Source of the DNA: Mytilus californianus
Taxonomy: Eukaryota; Mollusca; Bivalvia; Mytilida; Mytilidae
Direction of reading: 5' to 3'
Length of the DNA: 64,000 nt
Assembly (NCBI RefSeq): GCF_021869535.1
Contig: NW_026262668.1
Location: forward strand, 71,445,558-71,509,557
Shown in pieces: positions 1 to 10,599 of the stretch (position 1 is the first letter of the stretch; each line of letters begins with the position of its first letter). The position numbers were made by a program, and so were the translations under genes. Under the pieces are notes generated by a model. It made no database searches and was not told the origin of the DNA. It saw only the letters and a program-made list of their open reading frames with translations.

Positions 1-928
1 ATGGGGGATCCCTGCTCCTTTATAATGTAATCTGATAGGAAATTGTGAGAACTCTTATTCCTCTTTATGATGTTTTACACAAAGTCCCAAGATACTGGAA
101 GACAGAAACAAAAAAGGATTTCTGCAGGAATATGGAAGGCTGAAAAAAAGTTACCGGTTTTGGACTCGTAAGTATATTTATTAACATTAATAATTGATTC
201 TTCTACTGTTATTGAGGTCTTTGTCCTCATATTATTAAGCTTCTTAATATTTGTAAACTTGATTACTTCAGAGCACATTCTGAAAATGTCATGAATGTAG
301 AACTATTCATTATTATTAGATTTTCTCCTCTTTTTTCCGGTTGGGAGTTGGTCTTCTATGGTGATTTTATTCAATTTTGTCAACTTTATTCATATCTTAA
401 AATTAAAAGTTGGTGATGTTGTCATAATATGTTGGCACTCTGACTGAATTTTGATAATCTATCTGTTCTGTTTCCTGTTTAGAATACAATAAAAAAGTGG
501 GTATAGTAATTCTATCTGAGAAAAAAGTACCCGCTGTTGTTGATAATAAAAAGGCTGTGTATCATTTTGTTTGTCAGGTGATGAAGAAAGAAGGGGTTGA
601 CAGCAAAACAGGAAGTTGATTCTGGAAAAAAAATCCGGACAAATGTCGATAACACTGATTAATTTCCGTGATTAAATTTCCAGATAATTTACCACACTCA
701 TAGAACTGAAACCAGAAAATAAATCCTATATTTTCAATACATTTAGGCCTTATGATTATTTTGTATCTTTATGATTTTTGTCTTTGTGGATAAGCTAGAT
801 TTATAATAAACTATTGATCGGTTTCCTGTGTGCATAATTGATTACACGAAATGACTAAGAACCATAACTCATCGATAGAAAAAAGATCAACAAACATCAG
901 ATAGGTTCAGTAAAGAAGGGCTATGTAA
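1..928. other. Gene-free 5' flank of PPP1R11
   Basis: AT-rich sequence upstream of the PPP1R11 start codon. It presumably contains the promoter and 5' UTR, but I see no clear TATA box or CpG-rich core. An exon-like stretch ends at a GTAAGT at about 169, and an AG followed by a short open frame lies at about 577-619. Neither could be tied to a known protein. Confidence 0.4.
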
Positions 929-991
929 ATGGCTGAGGCGTCTGCCCAAGCAGCCAGTCCTTCGGTTGTTTTAACAGCTGAAACTCAAGAG
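929..991 (+). CDS. PPP1R11: PPP1R11 coding exon 1
   Basis: Encodes the first 21 residues, MAEASAQAAS onward to ETQE. It ends at a GTAAAT donor (992) in phase 0. This exon is the variable N-terminus of the family; the MAEA start is its recognisable part. Confidence 0.9.
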
Positions 992-3900
992 GTAAATGAC
1001 ACTGTGACTTGTCTTTCAATCTGAGGAGACTTTATAAAGATTTGTTCATCTACAATGATCTAAGAAAATTTACCAGGTTGAGCCAGAGACATAAATCCTG
1101 TTTTTCTCTGACTGTCAAAGACATCTTTACACTAAATCCATTGGATGTTGGAAGTGTACTAAATGATGTTTGAGACTTAGATACCGGTTTTTTATTAGTT
1201 GTTATTGGCTTTGAACTAGCTGTCAGTAACTGCAAGTACAATGTATATATCCTTGTCTCATGGGTTTTCGTACTTAATTAAGGATGCATTGTGACGTCAC
1301 AATTTCCATTGAAAAAGCATGCATAGTACGAATTCATATGAGGTACGAAAACATATGATTTGACCATATTTGTACTCTCAGATCTGTACTTTATAGTGTC
1401 TTTTTGTTGTAGGGATATATTAATACCTGGCCATGTCCAGCCCGTGTTTTTTTTACTTGTTCAATGTTCTACTTACTATTGATCTGATGAGTTGAGCCCT
1501 TTTCAACTGATTTTTATAGTTCGTTCATATGTTGTGCTGTTACACCACTGTCCCAGGCTAGGCATGACTTAGGGGAGGGTTGGGGCTCTCAAACATGTTT
1601 AACCCAGCCACATTCTGTATGTGCCTGTCCCAAGTCAGGAGCCTGTAATTCAGTGGTTGTTGCTTGTTGCTGTATATTATATCTTGGGATTTGTTTTTTG
1701 TTCATTGTTTTGTCATGTTTGTACATAAATCAGGCCGTTTGTTTGCTCGTTTGAATAATGTTTTACATTTAACAGGCTATTATTTAAACTTGGAATTATT
1801 TTTAATTATGGAATTTGCATAATTTCTTGTGTTTGAAATTTTTAATAAATTCCATGTTTAATTGGACTTTAATGTTCTGTGCTGCGCACAACACTTTCTA
1901 TTACAAAGAAGATAGTACATTTTCAATAGAATGTACTGTGCCGCGCACAACACTATCTATACAAAATACATTGTATGAGAAGTGTTATGAACTGCTCAAA
2001 ACATTATAATACCAAATAAACATGGAATTTATTAAAAATTTCAAGCACAAGAAATTATGCAAATTCCATAATTGAAAATAATTCCAAGTTCAAATAATAG
2101 CCTGTTATTTGTCATTTCAGGGCCTTTTATAGCTGACTATTCATTATAGGTTTTACTCATTATTGAAGGCCGTACTGTGACCTATAGTTGTTAACTTCTT
2201 TGTAATTTGGTCTCTGGTGGAGAGTTGTCTCATTGGCAATCATACATGTTGTACCATATCTTCTTATTTTTATAATTATCCCCTCTAAACATGTATCAAT
2301 TTTCAATAATGAAAAATATAAACTTTGGAATTCAAGATATTTGCTGTCATGGCGCAAACATTCAGGTAAATGACAACATTGTGCATAAAGACCCCATGAC
2401 TGGAATTACTTGATAAAAAGTTAATAGCTTTGAAAAAGTAGGATTTTTGGAGGCCATTATATTTGTATTCAGCATGTTCAGTTCTCATTTGAACTATGGT
2501 CTTTAAACATGTTAAAGGGGAAACTGTTGCCAATTATATGAATATTAGCGCCATGACAGCCATTAAGATTAAATACTAAATTTAAGTTTTTATCACTGTA
2601 AATTGATATCTATTTTGGGTATATTACCCACAAATGGGGAAAAGGGATTGTGCTTGATATTCATATGATGAAGACATGCATAATCTTTCAATCAGTTTAA
2701 TTGAGGTCCAGAGCTGGCATGTCAGTAACTGCTAGTTAAGTCCTTTGTTAATTTATGTTTCATTGTCATTTTGTTTAGTTTCTTTTGTTACCTATTCTGA
2801 CATTGGACTCAGGCTTCTTTTAAACAGTTTTACCATGTTTACTGTGCGTATTGCTGTGTGTTTGTTTTTTCTTCATTGGCTAGAGGTATAGGGGAGGGTT
2901 GAGATCTCAAAAAAACATGTTTAACCCCGCTGCATTTTTGCGCCTGTCCCAAGTCTGGAGCCTCTGTCCTTTGTAAGTCTTGTATGATTTTTAATTTTAG
3001 TTTCTTTTATATATTTCGGAGTTTAGTATGATGTCCATTATTACTATACTAGTACATATTTTTGTTTAGGGGCCAGCTGAAGCACGCCTCCGGGTGCGGG
3101 ATTTTCTCGCTGTATTGAAGACCCATTGTGGCCTTCGGATGTTTTCTGCTCTTTGGTCGTGTTGTTGTCTCTTTGACACTTTCACCATTTCCATTCTCAA
3201 TTTTATAGTACCCAATTACGTGAATCTTCTGTAACCTGTTCAAAGCAACCTTTTTTAAACAAAAAGTAATTGTTGTTCTTTAGGAAAAACTGTTTCATTT
3301 CCTATAAATTGATACCATTTTAAGAAAAAGATGGCTAAAAAAATCATTTTATCACTTACAAATTATTCCCAAAATGAGGGATTTTGATTATTTTTAGGAA
3401 ATATTCCCTAATTGGCAAGTTGCATCCAACCTGTTGATGTCCTAAAAAACATAGGATTTTTTTAGGGTGAACAAATTTTCATTTCTCCACAAGGCAAAGA
3501 AGAATTAAATGTTTTTTTCACAACTTTCTTGACCTCATAGGAGTCAAGAAAATAGAATATTCATGTTCATACATGACCTAAACTGGCTGAGGGGTAACAC
3601 TTACATGCAAGGGGCTCTGTTTTTCTCTGTGGGATGTTTAAATATTCATCCAAGTCAAGTCAGAATACTGCTTTCGAGATGTTTCAGCCACACAACCAGT
3701 TTGGTCACAGTACCAGTCAGCCATAGTCGATTCAGTCACACTATTTCATAATGTTCATACATATACTTTGATGCTTGATTAAGATATCCTTTATAACAGA
3801 TAATAGAAAATTTTTATAGCAGAGAATAGAAAATAAACAATTTGTCATTCTTGGATGAAAGAAAGTATATATCCAAATATATATATAAAATTGAATCGAT

Positions 3901-6900
3901 TATAATCATCTTAAAATTTGTTCCATAACAAACATAAGTATGAGAAACATGGACACCGACGACTGCATCTAATGCATCTAAAGAGTGTATTGAGATTGAT
4001 AGGCACCACCAGATTCTAACAGCATTGAACTCTTATTGACCTTTATTTCAAATTTAGGCATACAAGAGTCTTTTATAATTGAACTATACATTATGGATTT
4101 TGTGATGACTTGTAATTTTTCACATCTTCTTACTTTTGTCTATAAAAAATAAAGACTACATTGTGTTTTGTATTTTATTCATTTATTCAGACATCAGACA
4201 GTATTGTGGATAATAATATAATGTATATATAACAAACAACATACACAAAACATTAACAATGATTTATGCACAATTTGAAACTTATATAAAAAAGAAGATG
4301 TGGTATGATTATATATAAAATTAACAACTATAGGTCACCGTACGGCCTTCAACAATGAGCAAAGCCAATACCGCACAGTCAGCTATAAAAGGCCCCGAAA
4401 TGACAACGTAAAACAATTCAAACGAGAAAACTAACGGCCTAATTTATGTACAAAAAATGAAAGAAAAACAAATATGTAACACATAAACAAACGACAACCA
4501 CTGAACATACCAACACTCACACAATATTTTAAACAAACACCCACATGTCTTGCACATTTTTATACAAACATTCACATACCATGACTCACCCAGCCATTTC
4601 CCTACAAATATTCACATATTGTTATACAAACACTCATATGGCTCACTTTCATACAAGAAAAGAGACTAGAGCTGTTATAATAAATACAGAAACAATTATA
4701 TTTTCCTCCCTTTATAACAAAAAAAGAATGGCCAAAACGACTTTCCAAAAATACAGAAACAATTATATTTTCCTCTCTTTATCATGTTTATAACAAAAAA
4801 AAACATGGTCGAAATGACTTTACAAAGTATGGCCAAACTGGCAGTGTGGCTGAAACCTCTTGTATCGAGAATACTGATGTTATTAAATCTGACATGTCTG
4901 ACAATGTCCGATGCCTGAGAAAGTTCAATATTTGGAATTTCAATCAAGATTTACATTTAACCCAGTGTGCCCATATGAAATAATCCCTAACTGTAAAATT
5001 TTAGTTTAGTTGCATTGTGTTAGTGCTGAACTGTTAAATCAATGTAAATACATGTGTACCCACAGTTGAACAGTACTACATGAAGGTATATTTGTACATG
5101 TATGAGTGTTTGAAAAATAAAACTTCTTGATAAACAAAAGTAATTAAAAAAAAAATTAATAAACAAACTTAATCTAAGATAAATGCAACAAAAATAAAAT
5201 AAACAAAATAGAATAATAAAATAAAATAAAATAAAACCCCAAAACATCAAGGCAAGGGTTGACATAATATTTGTATGAAAAGTCAACCTGGTAATTATAT
5301 AACAATTGATAAAAACAAGTACCTATGAACATGATGAACAGAGATATATATTACAATATATCTTTGCTTTGAACAATGAACAAAGGCACATTTCAACATT
5401 TCAGAAAACTTTTATGTAGTTATGTATCTGGGTTAGTTACGATGTCCATCTATTTTCTTTTCTTCATAAGATAGTTTTTAGATGGCTAAACGTTTCTTGT
5501 TGAAAAGGTATCAGTGGCGGATCCAGAACCCCCCCTGGATCCGCCTATGGGTATGTAACTAACAAGACAATGTAATTTTTTTTCTTATTGGCAAAATTCA
5601 AATCGAAATTCCAATTTACACTAAGCATCCAGTAATTCTAACATATACAATGGAACTTCAATGCAATTTCTCTTTTCTGAGTTTAGTTTTCTTTGATTTA
5701 ATTGCCTAATATTTGTTTAGATCATGGACAGGACTTGATACTCCAAAATATTAGGCAATGACGTCACAAATCAGTGCAGCAACGTCCATTTATCAATGAA
5801 GTGCACACAAGTTCATTCATACAAACAAATAACTATCACAATGTTTTGTACACGTAAAAGTAGTTTTACTAACTAATCCATTTTATTTCATATTCTTGAC
5901 CAAAAAAACATATTATTAAAACAAATTACTGCTTAAAAGAATAATAGCTTTTTACTTTTGGATACTGACTTTATCAGCTCGCCCTAGAGGGCTTTCTTGA
6001 TATTCTTGCTGATAAAGTCAGTATCAAAAACAAAAATGTTATTATTTTTTATATATCAGACGGTGAAAATAGGATTTGTAGTGTATTCTGATGACACAAG
6101 TTTTATTTATTTGATAATTTTTTGGCATTGCAATGAAATGTTTTACGGATGACAATCAAGCATATGATAGGGTGGGTGGCCGGGAAGACTAGAAACAGAT
6201 GTATATATTTTTTTACCTTACTGTAAACCTGAATGCCTAGTAGAAATTGGAAGATCTTCAAAATTGCTTCTGTTATCTTTATACATCCTGAATATGCATG
6301 AAATATTTGCCACTTGACAATAAGCCAACAGCAATCAATTAACTGAAATTTCTTTATTGAAATCTGTTCATTGTAGATTTGCATTTATAATAGTGAATTT
6401 TTTTTTTCACCCAAGTAATTAAGAAGGAAAAGAATTGACAATCTCACATACTAATTTATATTTGTAGTATGACATGACAATAAAGATATATATCAAATTT
6501 AATTCATTATCATTGATTACAGACTCGGGCCAGTCCAAGACTACACTTGAAGCTAAGAAAGCCTAAGAATGATAAGAAAGTCAAGTGGACTACAGAAACT
6601 GTAGATAATGAACATCTAAATAAGAAAAAGTCCAAATGTAAGTCAGTTAATAGTAGAGCATTAAGAAATGTATAGTTGAGTAAGTTGTCTTTTTAACATT
6701 ATTTGTGAAATGTAAGTCATGTGAAATAAGAGTTTTTAGTTAATTGCAAGTGAGTCAGGCTTGTAAAATGTACAGTGTCTCATTTGAAAGAGAAGCTTTT
6801 AATTGAGTTAGTTGGTTTTTGTAACAGTGTCTCTTACGAAAGAAAAGCTTTTAGTTGAGCGTGTCGGTTTTTTAACAGTGTCTGTGAAATGAAGGTCATA

Positions 6901-8805
6901 TAAAAGAAGACATTTGAATTGAGTATATTGGTTTTGTTACAGTATCTGTAAAATGCAAGTTTTATGGGAGAAAATATTTTAATTGAGTGTGTTAGTTTTG
7001 AAACAGTGTTTGTGTAATGTAATTCATATGGGAGAAGAGCTTTTAATTGAGTGTGTTGGTTTTGTAACATTGTTTGTGAAATGTAAGTTAAATAGAAAAA
7101 GAGCTTTTAGTTGAGTTATATTTTGTAGTTGGTTTTGCAACAGTGTCTGTAAAATGCAAGTCTTATGAAAGAAGACATTTTTCTTTGAGTGTGTTGGATT
7201 TGTAACAGTGCCTGTGAAATGGAAGTCTTATGAAAGAAGACATTTTTCGTTGAGTGTGTTGGATTTGTAACAGTGCCTGTGAAATGGAAGTCATACAAAA
7301 GACGAGCTGTTAGTTGACCACTGAACTTGGTGTTGTAACAGTGTCTGTGATAATACATTATCAGGAAATCCAGTTGAGTTATTGTTGACAATCCCTTTTT
7401 TGTCAGTAAATCATTTCTAACTCAAACTGGCACTTGTAAATTTGCCCAGAATTAGAACTTCTAAAATGAATGACTACTGGTCCTTTAGACCAATGTAGAA
7501 TTATTCAATATGTGACCTCTGGTGAGTGTTGATAGTCTTGATATTACATATGTATTTTAAATTTTGAATTTTGTTTCATGTAATATTAATAGTAGTATTT
7601 GTTTGGTGGTATATTTTCCTTGATGCAGACGAGATGTGACTGCATATATTTAGTCTATTTATACATTCTGCACATCCATGCTGATTCTTTCTTGTAAATT
7701 AGTAATTGTAATTCTTCTACATGTAAATTGGTTAAAAGACGATTTGAAGGTTTTTGACTTTGTTGATATTTTTTTTTTGTTCAATTTACTAGACTGTTCA
7801 TCCTTTATTTTTTTACTTCCAAACTTTGTATTTATTTTAATTCAGGTTGTTGCGTCTACGAGAAACCAAAAATGTTTGGAGAGTCATCAGATGAAGATGA
7901 TGATGACTTCACATGTAATTGTCATGGACATAAAGACAAATGCTTCAAACATGATCATGATCAAGGATCAGGTATAAATATTACTATTGAGGCCAAACAG
8001 TTACTTCTGTTCCAAGCAAGTCATAATTTTATTTCTGATTTTACTCCCACAATGCATAGAGGTCCATTGTGAGTTATTAATTTTAGTATTGTGTTTTTTG
8101 TACATACAATTTTCACATTTTGAAACTGTTCAATTAATTTTAGCAGGTATTTGATTAAATGTTCCTTACAATAAGAGAATTTAAAAAAAACTACAAGTAC
8201 TGGGTAATGGAATAATTTACAATTTTTTTTATGTACAGTGATTTTATTTTGGCCATGGAGGCTTGTTCTTTTTCGTTTTGTTACTCAGTCCTATATAGAG
8301 TAGTGAATTGTAATTTTATTAAATGTTAAATTGAAAATGAAAAAGTCAGAGGTCCTAACCATATACATTTCCTTATGGCCCATTTAGAACAAGCAGTAAT
8401 AATGAACCTTTATATACATTTTAAGTCAGAAAATATAAACATGCTTTATTTCCCTTTTTCCTAAGTAAGTTATTTTGAATTTTACGGTTTGGAAAACCAC
8501 CAATTTAGCAATGTAGACTCTTTTGCATCACTGCTAAATAGAGTATATCCTTCAACAGATACAGATTTTGGATGAATTTAATGAGCATATGAAACTGCAC
8601 AAGAGTATAAACAAAAAATTTATAATGTGAATAATTTATTTTCACCTCATGATGCATGCAGGTTAATTGTGACAATCTAACTAGAGTTTTTTGTTTCATT
8701 CTTTTTCTATTATTATATTATTATTGGTTATTTATAAAATCTATGTTTTAATAATAAAATTTATTTTTTTCAGGACCAAATGACCAACCTGGACCGAGCA
8801 GTTAA
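929..8805 (+). CDS. PPP1R11: PPP1R11, protein phosphatase 1 inhibitor-3 (four coding exons)
   Basis: Small heat-stable inhibitor of protein phosphatase 1; the vertebrate protein has also been reported to act as an E3 ubiquitin ligase. Coding exons are 929-991, 6523-6637, 7846-7971 and 8774-8805. All introns are GT-AG, with phases 0, 1 and 1. Joined, they give 336 nt, or 111 residues plus stop. Residues 1-4 are MAEA, as in vertebrates. The RVxF-type PP1-docking motif KVKW is at about 40-43 and is followed by TTETVDNEH. The cysteine cluster CCCVYEKP is at about 60-67, then FGESSDEDDDD at about 70-80 and a Cys/His segment (CNCHGHKDKC) at about 83-92. Order and length match the family (vertebrate about 126 residues); the C-terminal tail is shorter. 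The ATG at 929 was chosen because it reproduces the family N-terminus and is followed by a clean donor. The splice model is unconfirmed by transcripts. Confidence 0.95.
1500..2275 (+). repeat. Dispersed repeat, copy 1 (interrupted by a 336-bp insertion)
   Basis: The same sequence recurs at about 49515-49893 (+) and, for its 3' half, at about 4290-4520 (minus). Shared blocks include a stretch around TTACACCACTGTCCCA, AACATGTTTAACCC and the end block GAAGGCCGTAC...TCATTGGCAATCATAC. The other copies are uninterrupted where this one carries the element at 1771-2106, so this is the older host repeat. It resembles a repeat common in mussel genomes; its class is unknown to me. Confidence 0.75.
1771..2106. 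mobile_element. 336-bp MITE-like element with 88-bp terminal inverted repeats
   Basis: Arms 1771-1858 and 2019-2106 are inverted copies with about three mismatches, beginning AACAGGCTATTATTT. The 4-bp sequence ATTT flanks both ends (1767-1770, 2107-2110). Uninterrupted copies of the host repeat at about 4415 (minus) and 49740 read straight across the site with one ATTT-like stretch, which supports a 4-bp target duplication. The interior carries two direct repeats containing GCGCACAACACT. It has no transposase. The superfamily is uncertain. Confidence 0.8.
2690..3235 (+). repeat. Dispersed repeat related to the 1500-2275 family
   Basis: Shares AACATGTTTAACCC and the GCCTGTCCCAAGTC...GGAGCCT block with the copy at 1500, then continues into a tail (GTTGTCTCTTTGACACTTTC). 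The minus-strand sequence at about 57620-57690 matches that tail. An intronic element relic with no coding potential. Confidence 0.6.
4290..4520 (-). repeat. Dispersed repeat, copy 2 (minus strand, empty site)
   Basis: Reverse complement of the 3' half of the repeat at 1500-2275, including GAAGGCCGTACGGTGACC and the REGION read as CATTTCGGGGCC. It lacks the 336-bp insertion and so serves as an empty-site reference. Confidence 0.65.
4685..4826 (+). repeat. Tandem duplication of about 72 bp
   Basis: Two adjacent copies share ACAGAAACAATTATATTTTC, the TTTATAACA run and a GACTTT(C/A)CAAA end. Lies in PPP1R11 intron 1. Confidence 0.6.
5516..5545. repeat. Short perfect hairpin (11-bp arms, C-rich loop)
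   Basis: GGCGGATCCAG at 5516-5526 and its reverse complement at 5535-5545 surround a run of C. Probably the end of a dispersed element rather than a functional RNA structure. Confidence 0.6.
5961..6025. repeat. Perfect 18-bp inverted repeat with 29-bp loop
   Basis: GATACTGACTTTATCAGC at 5961-5978 is repeated in reverse complement at 6008-6025. A foldback relic in intron 1. Transcribed, it would form a strong hairpin. Confidence 0.7.
6523..6637 (+). CDS. PPP1R11: PPP1R11 coding exon 2 (PP1-docking motif)
   Basis: Encodes residues 22-59 and the first base of Cys60. It carries LKLRKPKNDKKVKW and TVDNEH, the most conserved part of inhibitor-3. Acceptor is ATTACAG, donor GTAAGT (6638), phase 1. 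Confidence 0.95.
6660..7365 (+). repeat. Minisatellite in PPP1R11 intron 2 (about 11 copies, roughly 53-66 bp unit)
   Basis: A degenerate unit built around ACAGTGTCTGTGAAATG, then AAGTCATATGAAAGAAGA and a TTTTAATTGAGTG spacer, repeats from just after the exon 2 donor. Recurring cores lie near 6700, 6770, 6824, 6877, 6938, 7000, 7067, 7140, 7205, 7270 and 7338. The units at about 7160-7290 are nearly identical and so most recently amplified. The 12-mer AAATGTAAGTCA of the real exon 2 donor (6634-6645) recurs exactly at 6708-6719. Confidence 0.85.
7846..7971 (+). CDS. PPP1R11: PPP1R11 coding exon 3 (cysteine-rich and acidic part)
   Basis: Completes Cys60 and encodes residues 61-101 plus one base: CCVYEKPKMFGESSDEDDDD, then FTCNCHGHKDKC and a His/Asp-rich stretch. 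Acceptor is TTCAG, donor GGTATAA with GT at 7972, phase 1. Confidence 0.95.
8774..8805 (+). CDS. PPP1R11: PPP1R11 coding exon 4 (C-terminus and stop)
   Basis: Follows a poly-T tract and CAG. Encodes the second half of Gly102, then PNDQPGPSS and TAA at 8803-8805. The Pro/Gly/Gln-rich tail is like, but shorter than, the vertebrate C-terminus. The poly(A) site could not be chosen with confidence. Confidence 0.85.
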
Positions 8806-8993
8806 TGACTTCAAAATGTAGTATTGTTACTTGTTTTTATTGTAAATCAGATTTTTAATGTACAGCTGGTTGGGCTTTATTGCATTATATGTATTTTCTT
8901 AACAAAATTTCTCATTTTATATTTTTCCTTTTTTTTTTCTTTTCATGAAATAAGCTTTTATAACACAACCTGATTAAAATTTGATCTTTCACT

Positions 8994-9105
8994 ATGATCT
9001 GATTTGTATGTCGCCCTGTGTAAGATCTGAAAACATCATGTAAAGGGGCTACGGTCCAATTTGTTTGTCGCCCTGTGTAAGATCTTCATGTAAGGGGCTA
9101 TGGTC
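8994..9105 (+). repeat. Tandem pair of about 60 bp
   Basis: Two copies of a unit containing TCGCCCTGTGTAAGATCT and AAGGGGCTA(C/T)GGTC. Lies in or just beyond the PPP1R11 3' UTR. Confidence 0.65.
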
Positions 9106-10250
9106 AGTAACCTTTTAACATCCAATGAATTATTTTCCCACAAAGGTTTTAATATATTTTTTATTATGGACTACCACATCTATTATCTGATAAACTCTTA
9201 AGTGTTTTCCTAAAATTATATCTTTTAACCATTCAATTCCTGAGATAGTTCTGATTTTTTAATGCAACAATCTAATTGGAAACATTTCTCAACATAGCAA
9301 AACAGTAAATTGCTGTATACATTTTGTTTTAATATAATAAATTGCAAGTCAATAAACATTTAATCAATATAACTCGAAAAAATTTTGATTCAATTGTGTC
9401 CATCTTGTTTACAGGGAAAATTTTGAAATCAAAGTGCCAGCATGTCACTCAAATTGATTGGTTGAAGAACAATTTGCATGAAAGGTCATCTAAACATGTC
9501 TCCTTTTTGGATGTTTTCAGATCTTAAACATAGGTGAAAAATATCTTACAGAACATATTGAGAGATCAGATTTTAATCAGATTGTTTACAACATATCAAG
9601 AAACAATTTACTTATTTGATTGGAAACTGTTATTGTCATTAGCTTATTTGACAAATATTGGCTGATTGTGTTAGGCCAAAATAAAGTAGCTGTTTTGCCA
9701 GTAACTAAACTGACCACACTAGCATTGTTTTATTGCCAATCAAAACAGTTCAGTCCAGATCTTCCCAAATAGATAGTTTTGTCTGCTAAAACTTCTTAAA
9801 ATCCCTGGCTGGTTCAAACGAAAGACTTTAAATAGGCATTTTGCTACTTCTCCATTAGCAAAGAACAAAGAGGGGTAGACTTGTGAGTTAGAATTATGTG
9901 TCAAGGTAAGGTGACATGTCTTCCTTTAGATTGTTACCTTTCAACCATGCATGATCTCACCCTAAAAATGCATATACCCTGGTAATAACACCACAGGTAT
10001 CCCTCCATTCTTATTCTGTGAAGTTTAGTATTTACAAGACAAAAACACAACTAAGCAAATCTTTACGGTTCAAATACGTTAAGAAGTTTACCCACATTGA
10101 TGCCTTTGTTGTTGACTTTTCATATTTACACAAATACAATAATTTAGTTCAAAAGTTCAATTTAAATTAAAATGTTTGTCTCACCTAGACAATGTCTTTG
10201 AGATGAGACTTGGGCAGTCTGTTTAGGCATGGACCAAGATAGCCATGTCA
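9106..10250. other. Gene-free stretch
   Basis: AT-rich sequence without convincing ORFs, splice-bounded exons or repeats. It may include the distal PPP1R11 3' UTR. Confidence 0.4.
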
Positions 10251-10254
10251 ACAA

Positions 10255-10590
10255 TTGGTTAAATTTGTGATTACTTCATGTTAAAAGGAACTATTGATGC
10301 TAAGTCAATGTTATTTGGTAGGCAGTTGTATCACATGTACCATAGACACATCTCATTATTGTGCCCTGTTACTCTCAGTCATGGTCCATTAACTTTGAAA
10401 CTTTTCCATAGTTGACATGTTAAAGTTTATGATTGGGCAGTTTAATTTGAACCACTAATGGTATGTCAATCATTTTGGAGGGCAGTTGTATCATATTACC
10501 ATTGGCACATCTCTTTGAGATTATTTAACCCTGCCCCCTAAGTTAAGATCTAATGACTTTGAAACTTTTCAATAGTTTACATGTTAAATT
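10255..10590 (+). repeat. Tandem duplication of about 165 bp
   Basis: Two copies share GGCAGTTGTATCA, the CATCTC block and TGACTTTGAAACTTTTC(C/A)ATAGTT, then ACATGTTAAA. The copies are clearly diverged. The type resembles a dispersed mussel repeat. Confidence 0.6.
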
Positions 10591-10599
10591 GTTAATTGC

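Larger units (their letters stand above)
992..6522 (+). other. PPP1R11 intron 1 (5.5 kb, repeat-filled)
   Basis: Runs from GTAAAT at 992 to the ATTACAG acceptor at 6522. It holds a 16-bp perfect palindrome containing TGACGTCA (1288-1303), a nested inverted-repeat element (1771-2106), two dispersed repeats of different ages, a tandem pair at about 4685 and two hairpins (5516-5545, 5961-6025). A further TGACGTCA lies at 5759-5766, next to 12-bp inverted arms at 5701-5712 and 5748-5759. No coding sequence is seen. Confidence 0.8.

Noticed and set aside
68..168. Possible exon ending at GTAAGT (169)
   Set aside because: The frames are short and match no known protein. No partner exon was confirmed.
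6834..7391. Two repetitive minus-strand ORFs (NTHSIK/CYKTNI-type repeats)
   Set aside because: By-products of the intron 2 minisatellite. The repeated peptide simply mirrors the DNA repeat.
7678..7977. 99-codon ORF overlapping PPP1R11 exon 3
   Set aside because: Wrong frame over the exon; the exon is explained by PPP1R11.
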